Shown here: positions 35,620 through 45,000 of the stretch, in pieces
How the letters are laid out: each line of letters begins with the position of its first letter
Numbering within the stretch: the first letter of the stretch is position 1
Source of the DNA: Lachnospiraceae bacterium
GTDB taxonomy: Bacteria; Bacillota; Clostridia; Lachnospirales; Lachnospiraceae
Assembly: GCA_016294075.1 (NCBI GenBank)
Contig: JAEDCQ010000008.1
Span: 1 to 64,000, forward strand
Reading direction: 5' to 3'
Length of the DNA: 64,000 nt
Notes under the pieces: generated by a model
The model's database searches: none
The model's input: the letters and a program-made list of their open reading frames with translations, nothing else
What the model was told of the DNA's origin: nothing
Translations under genes and position numbers: made by a program

Positions 35620-36630
35620 ATGAGCAGAATATTTATTCCCGAAGGCTATCACAGCCCTCAGCAGATTAAAGAAACAGAAATTGCGATTAAAGAAGTAAAA
35701 GATTATTTTGAGCGTGCACTTTCCGATGCATTGAATCTGACACGTGTATCGGCACCTCTTTTTGTAAAGCCGGAATCCGGTTTAAATGATAATCTGAATG
35801 GTGTGGAGCGTCCGGTTACATTCGGAATAAAAGAACAGAATGACACGGAGGTTGAAATTGTTCATTCTCTTGCCAAGTGGAAGCGTATGGCATTGAAAAA
35901 GTACGGTTTTTCTCATGGAGAAGGATTATATACCGATATGAGTGCCATCAGACGTGATGAAGAGACCGATAATATTCATTCCATTTATGTAGACCAATGG
36001 GACTGGGAAAAAATTATCGATAAGAGCGAGCGAAATGAAAAAACACTGCAGGAAACGGTATTCCGTATTTATATGGCGATTAAGCAGACAGAATACTACA
36101 TGTGTGGAAAATACCACTTTATGGACCCGTTTCTGCCAAATGAGATTACATTTGTGACAACGCAGGAATTGGAAGACCGGTTCCCGGATAAGACACCGAA
36201 GGAAAGAGAAAATCTGATTACCAGAGAAAAAGGTGCGGTATTTCTTTCTAAAATCGGCGGAGCATTAAAGTCCGGAGAGCGTCATGACGGTCGTGCCCCC
36301 GATTATGATGATTGGGAATTAAATGGTGACATTCTTGTATATTATCCGGTACTTGATATGGCATTGGAGCTTTCATCCATGGGTATTCGCGTAGATGAAA
36401 AGTCCCTGGCAAGCCAGCTTAAAATTGCAGGCTGTGAGGATAGGGCAAAGCTGCCGTTCCAAAAGGATGTTTTGGAATGTAATCTGCCATACACAATCGG
36501 AGGAGGTATCGGGCAGTCACGAATCTGTATGTTCTTTTTACAGCGCGCCCATATCGGAGAGGTTCAGTCATCTATCTGGCCGGATGAAGTATATACATAT
36601 GCAAAAGAGCATGGTGTAAATATTTTATAA
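35620..36630 (+). CDS. asnA: Aspartate--ammonia ligase
   Basis: A 336-residue AsnA. It forms asparagine from aspartate, ammonia and ATP and shares the class II synthetase fold: RVSAPLFV near residue 43, GLYTDMSAIRRDE, YVDQWDWEK, and a C-terminal GGGIGQSRICMFFL that mirrors motif 3. AAAGAGGAG precedes the ATG, 21 bp after asnS. Being ammonia-dependent, it fits an ammonia-rich gut or fermentative setting. Co-transcription with asnS is likely. Confidence 0.95.
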   Translation: MSRIFIPEGYHSPQQIKETEIAIKEVKDYFERALSDALNLTRVSAPLFVKPESGLNDNLNGVERPVTFGIKEQNDTEVEIVHSLAKWKRMALKKYGFSHGEGLYTDMSAIRRDEETDNIHSIYVDQWDWEKIIDKSERNEKTLQETVFRIYMAIKQTEYYMCGKYHFMDPFLPNEITFVTTQELEDRFPDKTPKERENLITREKGAVFLSKIGGALKSGERHDGRAPDYDDWELNGDILVYYPVLDMALELSSMGIRVDEKSLASQLKIAGCEDRAKLPFQKDVLECNLPYTIGGGIGQSRICMFFLQRAHIGEVQSSIWPDEVYTYAKEHGVNIL

Positions 36631-36632
36631 AT

Positions 36633-36668
36633 AAAAAAGTGTGGTTCGTTGGAATCGCACTTTTTTTA
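36633..36668. terminator. Terminator after asnA
   Basis: AAAAAAGTGTG pairs with CGCACTTTTTT (one G-T pair); the flanking A and T runs make it potentially bidirectional, although only asnA needs it. Confidence 0.8.
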
Positions 36669-36703
36669 CAAACCTCTTTCAAAAGCAGCATTTGCAACCC
36701 ATA

Positions 36704-36740
36704 GTTGACAGATTTCCAAGCGCACTTGGTAGTTGTCAAC
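36704..36740. promoter_or_regulatory. Nested inverted repeat upstream of the XRE gene
   Basis: Outer arms GTTGACA and TGTCAAC (36704-36710, 36734-36740) enclose inner arms CCAAG and CTTGG. The left arm contains a TTGACA. It may be an operator of the downstream XRE protein or an RNA hairpin. Confidence 0.45.
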
Positions 36741-36825
36741 CGGGCAAAATGCTATATTTTCACCATCAAAACAAGAAAAGCTTTTCTGAAATTATTGTAA
36801 TTAGGTTCTGAGAGAGGAGAAAAAA

Positions 36826-37812
36826 ATGATATTAGCAGATAAGATTATGATGTTACGTAAAAAATGCGGATGGTCACAGGAGGAACTGGCAGACCAGCTT
36901 GACATTTCAAGGCAATCCGTTTCCAAATGGGAGTCAGGCATGTCGATTCCGGATTTGGAAAAAATTGTAAAAATGAGTGCATTGTTTGGAGTAAGCACAG
37001 ACTACTTATTAAAGGATGAAATAGAAGACGAGCTTCCGTCTGAAACTTTAGAAGCAGATAATGAAAGAAATCGTGTGGTATCTTTAGAAGAGGCAAATAC
37101 ATATATGAATCTGATACAGGATATATCTAAGAATATGGCACTTGCCATTTCGGTTTTGATTCTGTCACCTATTCCATTGCTTTTGCTGGGAGGCTTATCC
37201 GAGGTGTATCCTGATTTTATATCAGAGAACATGGCAGGCGGATTGGGGCTTGTCCTTCTGATGTGTATGGTAATTCTTGGTGTAGCACCGCTTATTTTAA
37301 ATGGAATGCGTCTTTCCAAGTATGAATATCTTGAAAAAGAAATTTTTTCATTACAATATGGTGTAAGGGGCGTTGTAGAGAAGAAAAAAGCGGATTTTGA
37401 AGATACCTTCCGGAAAGCAATAGTCGGTGGCGTAAGTCTTTGTATTGCAAGTGTTATTCCGTTGTTTCTGTGTATGGGATTCTCTGAAGAGGATTTTGTT
37501 GCTGTATGCTGTGTATGTATTCTGCTTGTCGCGGTATCGGGAGGTGTATTCCTGTTTGTAAGCAGAGGAATGATATACGGAAGCTATACCAAGCTGCTTC
37601 AGGAAGGTGATTACGAGCCGGAGAAGAAAAAGAACAGTAAGCTGATTGGCAAGATTAGCAGTGTCTATTGGTGCAGCGTGACAGCCATCTATTTGTTTAT
37701 AAGCTTCACACGAGGTTCATGGCATAGCAGTTGGATAATATGGCCGGTAGCCGGTGTATTATTTGCTGTTGTGGTGGGAATTGTAAATCTGATTAACAAT
37801 AATCAGAATTAA
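36826..37812 (+). CDS. XRE-family regulator fused to a membrane domain
   Basis: A 328-residue protein. Residues about 5-58 form an XRE helix-turn-helix (WSQEELADQLDISRQSVSKWE), and the rest contains about five hydrophobic helices from residue 103 onward, ending with charged loops. Membrane-tethered XRE regulators of this layout are common in Firmicutes and often respond to the cell envelope. GAGAGGAG precedes the ATG. A nested inverted repeat about 90-120 bp upstream is a possible autoregulatory site. What it senses is unknown. Confidence 0.82.
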   Translation: MILADKIMMLRKKCGWSQEELADQLDISRQSVSKWESGMSIPDLEKIVKMSALFGVSTDYLLKDEIEDELPSETLEADNERNRVVSLEEANTYMNLIQDISKNMALAISVLILSPIPLLLLGGLSEVYPDFISENMAGGLGLVLLMCMVILGVAPLILNGMRLSKYEYLEKEIFSLQYGVRGVVEKKKADFEDTFRKAIVGGVSLCIASVIPLFLCMGFSEEDFVAVCCVCILLVAVSGGVFLFVSRGMIYGSYTKLLQEGDYEPEKKKNSKLIGKISSVYWCSVTAIYLFISFTRGSWHSSWIIWPVAGVLFAVVVGIVNLINNNQN

Positions 37813-37870
37813 ATACATAAAAATGCATAACCATCCACACTATTTTTTATAAACAGAAAAATGATAATAA

Positions 37871-37900
37871 GGTATAAAATACCTCCGTTTACAGATACTA
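37871..37900 (+). promoter_or_regulatory. Candidate sigma-G-like promoter for spoVT
   Basis: GGTATA (37871-37876), a 17-bp gap and GATACTA (37894-37900) resemble the forespore consensus (GHATR-like and CATACTA-like) with one mismatch in the -10. Upstream GGTAT-AAA-ATACC also forms a small palindrome. spoVT is sigma-G-dependent in Bacillus. Confidence 0.35.
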
Positions 37901-37940
37901 ATTCCAACAATGGAAAGAAAAGTAAATGGAGGTTTTTTAT

Positions 37941-38486
37941 ATGAAAGCAACAGGAATTGTTCGACGAATAGATGATTTGGGCAGGGTAGTGATTCCGAAG
38001 GAAATTCGCCGCACATTACGGATACGTGAGGCAGACCCGCTTGAAATTTTTACAGACCGTGAAGGCGAGATTATATTAAAAAAATATTCGCCGATAGGGG
38101 AGATGAGTACCTTTGCAAAGCAGTATGCGGAAAGTCTTGCACAGGTCTCCGGACATATTGCACTGATAACGGACAGAGATCAGTTTATTGCTGTGTCAGG
38201 AGGAATGAAAAATCTGCTTTCCAAAAATATTTCAAATGAATTAGAGGATAAAATTGAAAAAAGGCAGGCGGTATTGTCCGGCAGAGGAGAACGAGGATTT
38301 ATTGCTGTTGCAGAAGATGACGGAGGAGAGTATGTACAGGAGGCAATCTGCCCGATTATAAGTGAAGGGGATGTGATAGGCTCTGTTATTCTGCTGAATA
38401 ATGATTCCAAAAAGAAAATGGGTGAGGTAGAGCAGAAGCTGATTCAGTCGGCAAGCGGATTTCTCGGAAGACAGATGGAGCAGTAA
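37941..38486 (+). CDS. spoVT: Stage V sporulation protein T, AbrB-type regulator
   Basis: A 181-residue regulator. The N-terminal swapped-hairpin AbrB/SpoVT domain (MKATGIVRRIDDLGRVVIPKEIRR) is followed by a GAF-like sensory domain (about 55-178). In Bacillus it adjusts late forespore sigma-G genes. ATG at 37941 has ATGGAGG upstream; ATG at 37926 adds five residues and is less likely. It lies downstream of mfd, as in Bacillus, but with five genes between. Confidence 0.95.
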   Translation: MKATGIVRRIDDLGRVVIPKEIRRTLRIREADPLEIFTDREGEIILKKYSPIGEMSTFAKQYAESLAQVSGHIALITDRDQFIAVSGGMKNLLSKNISNELEDKIEKRQAVLSGRGERGFIAVAEDDGGEYVQEAICPIISEGDVIGSVILLNNDSKKKMGEVEQKLIQSASGFLGRQMEQ

Positions 38487-38525
38487 GAAATTCATTACTG
38501 TTTTTAACGAAGAAATACAGTAATT

Positions 38526-38573
38526 ATAAAAATAAAGAGGCGCTGCATTAATGCATGCGCCTCTTTATTTTTA
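38526..38573. terminator. Strong bidirectional terminator spoVT/pncB
   Basis: A stem of about 16 bp (AAATAAAGAGGCGC with its complement) has an inner TGCAT-TA-ATGCA palindrome. A and T runs on both sides serve convergent spoVT and pncB. A smaller hairpin with a five-T tail (about 38480-38505) precedes it. Confidence 0.9.
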
Positions 38574-38577
38574 TCCA

Positions 38578-40041
38578 TTATCGTCTCGGAATTCTTCCCA
38601 TCTGTTCCAATAAATCTATTTTAATGTCATAGAGCTTAGCAGAAAGGTCAACATACATCTGATGCGGGTTAATAAGACGCCTTGTTTCATCCCATAAGGT
38701 ATTCAGCTCCTTTTGGCAGTATTCGCGGATATCCATGACCTTTGGCGATTCGTATACGCATTTGCCGTTTAGGAATACAGGAACAAGCATCTCTCGAAGA
38801 GTATATGTGCCGGGCTCCATTCTCGTTTTTTTCCACGGCTCTGTCGGGTCAAATAAAAGAAGCGGCTTGGATTCTTCAAATACTTCATCGACCAGACAAA
38901 TCAAATCGGCTTTAATCTTTCCGGTCTCTTTTTCGTATACACGATAGATGGTTTTATTGCCGGGATTTGTGATTTTTTCCGTATTCTCGGAAAGTTTAAT
39001 TTTGGGAACAAAAACACCGTCTTCATTTTGAATGGCGGCAAGTTTATATACTCCGCCAAAGGACGGCCAATCCTTAGAGGTAATAAGGTTAGTCCCTACA
39101 CCCCATGAGGTTATTGTTGCCCCCTGTGCTTTTAAGCTGTCAATTAAAAACTCGTCCAAATCATTGGAAGCAGATATAACGGCATCTGTAAATCCTGCCG
39201 CATCCAGCATTCTCCGGGCTTTTTTTGATAAATAAGCGAGATCGCCGCTGTCTAAACGTATGCCGTAATTTTTCAATTCGATACCGGACCGGCGCATTTC
39301 CGTAAAAACGCGGATTGCATTCGGCACACCGGACTTCAGTGTATCATAAGTATCTACCAATAAAGTACATGCATTCGGATACATCTCTGCATAGGTCTTA
39401 AAGGCTGTATATTCATCCGGAAAACTCATAATCCAGCTATGCGCATGTGTGCCCTTGACAGGGACATCAAATAATTGTCCGGTCAGTACGTTGCTTGTGC
39501 CGACACAACCGCCTATTACGGCCGCTCTTGCACCGTATGTTCCGGCGTCCGGACCCTGAGCACGTCTTAAACCGAATTCCATGATGCCGTCGCCCTTTGC
39601 AGCATAGCAGACACGGGAAGCCTTGGTGGCAATCAGACTCTGGTGATTGATAATATTAAGTATTGCCGTTTCGATTAACTGGGCCTCCATAATCGGAGCA
39701 ATGACCTTTATCATCGGCTCACGAGGGAACATAACACTTCCCTCCGGAATAGCATAAATATTACCGGAAAAATGAAAGTCACTTAAGTATTGCAGGAAGT
39801 CTTCTTCAAAAATCCCAAGACTCCTTAAATAATCAATATCCTCCTTGCCAAAATGAAGGTGGTTAATGTAGTTTATTACCTGTTCTAAGCCGGCACATAT
39901 GGAATAACCGCTGTTCATCGGATTATTCCGGAAAAATGCATCAAAGATAACAGTTTCATTGCGGTCTTTATGCTTAAAATAGCCCTGCATCATTGTGAGC
40001 TCATAAAGATCGGTCATTAATGTCAGATTTTGTCTGTCCAT
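38578..40041 (-). CDS. pncB: Nicotinate phosphoribosyltransferase
   Basis: A 487-residue enzyme that joins nicotinate and PRPP to nicotinate mononucleotide for NAD salvage. The opening LTLMTDLYELTMMQGYF, the EFGLRRAQGPDAG active-site segment and GVGTNL are typical. A longer reading from 40113 is rejected because GGAGG lies before ATG at 40041. It is divergent from padR. Its PRPP would come from the window's prs. Confidence 0.95.
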   Translation of the reverse strand: MDRQNLTLMTDLYELTMMQGYFKHKDRNETVIFDAFFRNNPMNSGYSICAGLEQVINYINHLHFGKEDIDYLRSLGIFEEDFLQYLSDFHFSGNIYAIPEGSVMFPREPMIKVIAPIMEAQLIETAILNIINHQSLIATKASRVCYAAKGDGIMEFGLRRAQGPDAGTYGARAAVIGGCVGTSNVLTGQLFDVPVKGTHAHSWIMSFPDEYTAFKTYAEMYPNACTLLVDTYDTLKSGVPNAIRVFTEMRRSGIELKNYGIRLDSGDLAYLSKKARRMLDAAGFTDAVISASNDLDEFLIDSLKAQGATITSWGVGTNLITSKDWPSFGGVYKLAAIQNEDGVFVPKIKLSENTEKITNPGNKTIYRVYEKETGKIKADLICLVDEVFEESKPLLLFDPTEPWKKTRMEPGTYTLREMLVPVFLNGKCVYESPKVMDIREYCQKELNTLWDETRRLINPHQMYVDLSAKLYDIKIDLLEQMGRIPRR

Positions 40042-40228
40042 AAAGAAGACCTCCGTTTTTCGTGTAAAAGTTATGTAAATGCCGGAAGCATTTATCATTA
40101 GGTAGAATACCACCTAAAGGATGGCATTAAACAAATAATACGGTATTCAGCAAAAAAAATCAATGATTTTACAAATGTAAAGACAATGAAAACAACGAAA
40201 AACAATGAAAAAAGATCTTAGAAAAGTA

Positions 40229-40257
40229 TTGACATACTGTACGTGACACTGTATGAT
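40229..40257 (+). promoter_or_regulatory. Promoter of padR
   Basis: TTGACA (40229-40234), a 17-bp spacer and TATGAT (40252-40257). The first phased repeat (40246-40254) overlaps the -10, which suits repression by PadR. Confidence 0.75.
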
Positions 40258-40326
40258 AATAATCAAACATAGGTGTGTGATACACTGTATTGCATATCGT
40301 ACATAGTTGCGCGTATTACACTGTGT
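40246..40326 (+). repeat. Three direct repeats with exact 36-bp period
   Basis: ACACTGTAT at 40246-40254 and 40282-40290 and ACACTGTGT at 40318-40326 are spaced exactly 36 bp start to start. The first overlaps the padR -10. They look like regulator half-sites rather than a duplicated segment, since the sequences between them differ. Confidence 0.65.
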
Positions 40327-40347
40327 AAAAGGAAGGAGTAAAAGACA

Positions 40348-40680
40348 ATGAATTATGATGAAGTGGTGTCCGGACTGATACAGGAGTTTCGACGAGGAAC
40401 TCTGATTATGCTGGTCCTAAGCCAGCTTAAGAAACCAATGTACGGATATAATCTGGTTAAGATTCTGGAGGAGGCAAGTATTCCCATAGAAGGTAATACA
40501 TTGTATCCTCTGATGAGGCGTTTGGAGAGTCAGGGACTATTAAAGAGCGAATGGGAGACGGATGGAGCAAAGCCGCGAAAATACTACATGATTACGGAAG
40601 ACGGAACGGTTGTACTTGAAAAAATAAAGAAGTATTGGATGGAGCTTTCTTCCAATATCAGTAGACTTTTGGAAGAATAA
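40348..40680 (+). CDS. PadR-family transcriptional regulator
   Basis: A 110-residue PadR winged-helix repressor. The core LMLVLSQLKKPMYGYNLVKIL with IEGNTLYPLMRRLESQGLL and GAKPRKYYMIT is typical of the short PadR-s2 group, dimerising by a C-terminal helix. AAGGAAGGAG precedes the ATG. The partner gene 13 bp downstream encodes a membrane protein with a HAAS-type N-terminus, the usual companion. Effector unknown. Confidence 0.92.
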   Translation: MNYDEVVSGLIQEFRRGTLIMLVLSQLKKPMYGYNLVKILEEASIPIEGNTLYPLMRRLESQGLLKSEWETDGAKPRKYYMITEDGTVVLEKIKKYWMELSSNISRLLEE

Positions 40681-40693
40681 GGAGGTAAAGTAT

Positions 40694-41716
40694 ATGAAGA
40701 CAGTAGAAGGACATAACAATATGCAGTCTCAGGAATTGATTGAACGATATATTTACGCTGTTACGCGTCACATAAGAAAAGAAGAACGTGAGGATATTGC
40801 AAAAGAACTCCGTTCCATTATTGCAGATATGCTGGAAGAGAGAATGGGAGAAGAATATTCCGGGGAATCTTCCGAAATGCCGGATGAGGAAACCGTGAAG
40901 GCAGTTCTGGAAAGTCTCGGCAGTCCGCAGGAGTTATATGAAAAATACAGCTCAGACGGAAAGGACTGTTTAATAGGTGCACCTTATTATGGTGTTTACA
41001 AATATATCATGAAAATTGTTTTGGGCTGTGTTATATTTGGAATGGTAATTGCGCATTTGGTTATAAGCATTACGGAGACGGTAAGCTTTTATGAGATTAT
41101 GGCAAGACTGGCAGGTGTAATTCTGGGCGGAGCATTATTTTCTTTTGCGTTTGTAACACTGATATTTGCGATTTTCTATCACAAAGGTATAAAAATGGAT
41201 AACATATTTGATTCGCTTGATAATCTGCCGAAGTTGCCTGAGAAAAATGCCAAAATATCAAGGTTGTCGTCCGGCTTCGGGATTGCTTTTTCGATAATCT
41301 TCTGGATATTATTTCTGGCATGTCCGCAGATACTTTGCATGTTTGATGGTAATACAGGAGAAATGATTCCGATTTTTTCAGTGGAATATATTCAAAAAAC
41401 ATGGTACCTTATTGTATTATTTGCATTGCTGGGCATTATACGTGAAAGTGTAAAGCTGATTGATGCAAGATACTCAAAGCGTCTGCTTGTTGTAACGGCA
41501 GTAGTGGATATAGTATCAGCAATGCTTTGCATTGGCTGGCTTAAAAACCCTGCCATTATAAATGCAGACTTTGCTGCTTCCGTGTCCGGGCTATTTGCGG
41601 AAGGAATGATTAATACACTAATGCTACACTTTAATTATTTCTTCTTGGGATGTATTTTATTTGCCCTCATTCTGGATTTGGCGGTTACTGTTTCAAAAAC
41701 AGACTATTCCAAGTAG
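40694..41716 (+). CDS. PadR-associated HAAS/DUF1700-type membrane protein
   Basis: A 340-residue protein. The N-terminal 80 residues (LIERYIYAVTRHIRKEEREDIAKELRS, then ESLGSPQELYEKY) match the HAAS/DUF1700-type domain that sits beside PadR regulators. Six or so hydrophobic helices follow from residue 98. GGAGG precedes the ATG. Such proteins may sense membrane state and titrate PadR; that role is inferred from association in other genomes. No transporter ATPase follows. Confidence 0.75.
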   Translation: MKTVEGHNNMQSQELIERYIYAVTRHIRKEEREDIAKELRSIIADMLEERMGEEYSGESSEMPDEETVKAVLESLGSPQELYEKYSSDGKDCLIGAPYYGVYKYIMKIVLGCVIFGMVIAHLVISITETVSFYEIMARLAGVILGGALFSFAFVTLIFAIFYHKGIKMDNIFDSLDNLPKLPEKNAKISRLSSGFGIAFSIIFWILFLACPQILCMFDGNTGEMIPIFSVEYIQKTWYLIVLFALLGIIRESVKLIDARYSKRLLVVTAVVDIVSAMLCIGWLKNPAIINADFAASVSGLFAEGMINTLMLHFNYFFLGCILFALILDLAVTVSKTDYSK

Positions 41717-41744
41717 ACTAGGAGTGTTTTGTTTTATGATTTCA

Positions 41745-41774
41745 TTGACAAATACACTATTTGAGCTATATAAT
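41745..41774 (+). promoter_or_regulatory. Promoter of the ileS T-box leader
   Basis: TTGACA (41745-41750), an 18-bp spacer and TATAAT (41769-41774) drive the leader RNA. Confidence 0.75.
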
Positions 41775-41784
41775 AGCGAAAGAA

Positions 41785-42040
41785 TAAAAAAAGACTATGA
41801 CGAAGACAGTACCTGTTTTTGAAGGCCACAGAGAGTCCGTATCAGGTGGGAGCGGATGCTGATAGAAAATATGGGAATATCACTTCCGAGTTGCCGGCTG
41901 AAAGGAGACGAGTAAGCGCAGGCCGGGTCTTCCCCGTTAACAGAAGAGCGTATCATTTTAATTAATTGTACGGTGTATTGGGTGGTATAACGAGCTGACT
42001 AAAACCTCGTCCTTTTACAAGGATGGGGTTTATTTATTTG
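41785..42040 (+). ncRNA. T-box riboswitch, isoleucine specific, before ileS
   Basis: The leader has the T-box layout. An AGAGAGTCC opening and GGTGGGAGC stretch belong to stem I; its specifier loop GAATATCAC gives the Ile codon ATC at 41879-41881. The T-box GGGTGGTATAACG (41980-41993) has UGGU at 41983-41986, whose last U can pair with A73 of tRNA-Ile. A terminator hairpin (AAACC.CGTCCTT with AAGGATGGGGTTT, 42002-42031) precedes the gene. Uncharged tRNA-Ile should block the terminator and raise ileS expression. Confidence 0.9.
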
Positions 42041-42057
42041 AAAGAAAGGAAAACGCT

Positions 42058-45000
42058 ATGTATCAGAAAGTTGACGCGAGCCTGAACTTCGTAGACCGGG
42101 AAAAAGAAACCTGTAAGTTCTGGCAGGAAAACAAAATTTTTGAAAAAAGTATGGAAAACCGTAAAGACGGTCCGACCTATACATTTTATGACGGGCCTCC
42201 GACAGCAAACGGCAAACCGCACATCGGCCATGTTTTAACACGTGTTATTAAAGATATGATTCCGAGATACCGCACGATGAAGGGCTATATGGTGCCGAGA
42301 AAGGCCGGATGGGATACACATGGTCTTCCGGTTGAACTCGAGGTCGAGAAATTACTCGGGCTTGACGGAAAAGAACAGATTGAAGAGTATGGATTAGATC
42401 CGTTTATTGACAAATGTAAGGAAAGTGTCTGGAAATATAAAGGTATGTGGGAGGATTTCTCCGGTACAGTCGGTTTTTGGGCAGATATGAATGACCCGTA
42501 TGTTACATACCATGATAACTTTATCGAGTCTGAGTGGTGGGCATTAAAAGAAATCTGGGACAAAGGCTTATTATACAAAGGATTTAAGATTGTTCCTTAC
42601 TGTCCTCGCTGCGGAACCCCTCTTTCTTCCCACGAGGTGGCACAGGGATATAAGGCAGTAAAAGAACGCTCCGCAGTAGTGCGTTTTAAGGTAAAAGATG
42701 AGGATGCACACTTTTTGGCATGGACCACAACTCCGTGGACACTGCCTTCAAACGTTGCACTTTGTGTGAATCCGAACGAGACTTATGTGAAAGTAAAAGC
42801 GGCAGACGGCTATACCTATTATATGGCAGAAGCTCTGCTTGATAAGGTGCTTGGTGATTTGGCAGAGGAAGATAAACCGGCATATGAGGTTTTAGAATCC
42901 TATAAAGGTACGGATTTGGAATACAAGGAATATGAGCCGTTATTTGCCTGCGCCGGTGAATCAGCAGCAAAACAGCATAAGAAGGGTCATTTTGTAACCT
43001 GTGACAATTACGTTACAATGACAGACGGTACCGGTATTGTTCATATTGCACCTGCATTTGGTGAAGATGATGCACAGGTTGGAAGAAAATATGACCTTCC
43101 GTTCGTACAGTTTGTAAACGGTAAGGGTGAAATGACAGAAGAAACTCCTTATTCCGGCAAATTTGTCAAGGATGCAGACCCGGATGTATTAGTCGATTTG
43201 GATAAAGAAGGAAAATTATTCAGTGCGCCGAAGTTTGAGCATGATTACCCGTTCTGCTGGAGATGCGATACACCTTTGATTTACTATGCGCGTGAGTCAT
43301 GGTTTATCAAAATGACAGCTGTTCGTGACGATTTGGTTCGTAACAATAAAACGGTAAACTGGATTCCGGAATCCATCGGAGAAGGCCGTTTCGGTAATTG
43401 GCTTGAAAATATTCAGGACTGGGGAATTTCCCGTAACCGTTATTGGGGAACTCCTTTAAATATCTGGGAATGTGAAGACTGCGGTCATCAGGAAGCAATC
43501 GGCTCCCGTGCCCAGTTAGAAGAAATGAGTGACAATCCCGCGGCGAAAACGGTAGAATTACACAGACCGTATATTGATGAAATCACATGTACCTGTCCGA
43601 AGTGCGGTAAGACAATGAAGCGTGTGCCGGAAGTAATTGACTGTTGGTTTGACTCAGGAGCAATGCCGTTTGCACAGCATCATTATCCGTTTGAAAATAA
43701 AGAGCTGTTTGAGGCACAGTTCCCGGCACAGTTTATTTCCGAAGCTGTTGACCAGACTCGTGGCTGGTTCTATTCCTTAATGGCAGAATCTACACTGTTA
43801 TTTAATAAGGCACCGTTTGAAAACGTAATCGTATTGGGACATGTGCAGGATGAAAACGGACAGAAGATGAGTAAGTCGAAGGGAAATGCCGTTGATCCGT
43901 TTGATGCATTGGAGACCTACGGAGCAGATGCGATTCGTTGGTATTTCTATATCAACTCCGCACCGTGGCTGCCGAACCGTTTCCATGGCAAGGCGGTTGT
44001 GGAAGGTCAGCGTAAATTTATGGGTACCCTTTGGAATACCTATGCATTCTTTGTACTGTATGCCAATATTGATAACTTTGATGCAACACAGTATAAACTG
44101 GAATATGATAAGCTTTCCGTAATGGATAAGTGGCTTCTGTCAAAAATGAATACCATGGTAAAACTGGTAGATGAAAATCTCGAAAATTACCGTATTCCGG
44201 AAGCAGCCAGAGTATTACAGGATTTCGTAGATGAAATGAGTAACTGGTATGTAAGACGCGGCAGAGAACGCTTCTGGGCAAAGGGTATGGAGCAGGATAA
44301 GATTAATGCTTATATGACTCTGTATACGGCACTTGTGACGGTTTCTAAAGCAGCAGCACCGATGATTCCGTTTATGACGGAGGAAATTTACCAGAATCTT
44401 GTAAGAAGTCTGGATAAGAATGCGCCCGAGAGTATCCATCTATGTGATTTCCCTGCTGTAGATGAAGCAATGATTGATAAGAAGCTGGAAGAAGCTATGG
44501 AAGCGGTTTTGAAAATCGTTGTTATGGGTCGTGCATGTCGTAATACGGCTAACATTAAGAATCGGCAGCCAGTCGGTACCATGTTTGTAAAAGCGCCTTT
44601 CACACTTTCTGATTTTTATAAAGAAATCATTGAAGATGAGCTGAATGTAAAGTCAGTCATTTTCACGGAGGATGTAAGAGATTTTACCACATACACCTTC
44701 AAACCGCAGCTTAAGACAGTCGGCCCTAAGTATGGCAAGCATCTAGGCTTTATCCAGAAGAGTCTTGCGGCGCTTGACGGAAACAGCGCAATGGATGATT
44801 TGAAATCAAACGGCGCAATCGTATTGGATGATAACGGAACATCTATTTCGCTGGCTGAAGAGGATTTGTTAATTACAATGGTTCAGAAGGAAGGCTTTGT
44901 AACAGAAGCAGATAACACCGTAACGGTAGTTATGGATACAAAACTCTCTGAGGAACTGATTGAAGAGGGCTTTGTATATGAAATCATCAGCAAGATTCAG

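Larger units (their letters stand above)
40042..40347. other. Divergent regulatory region pncB-padR
   Basis: About 306 bp with no gene. It holds the padR promoter, three phased ACACTGTRT repeats, and an inverted repeat TTTACA-AA-TGTAAA (40168-40181) nearer the pncB side. No structured RNA is recognised. Confidence 0.7.

Noticed and set aside
40042..40228. NAD-type riboswitch upstream of pncB
   Set aside because: No structured conserved core could be recognised; only a short inverted repeat is seen.
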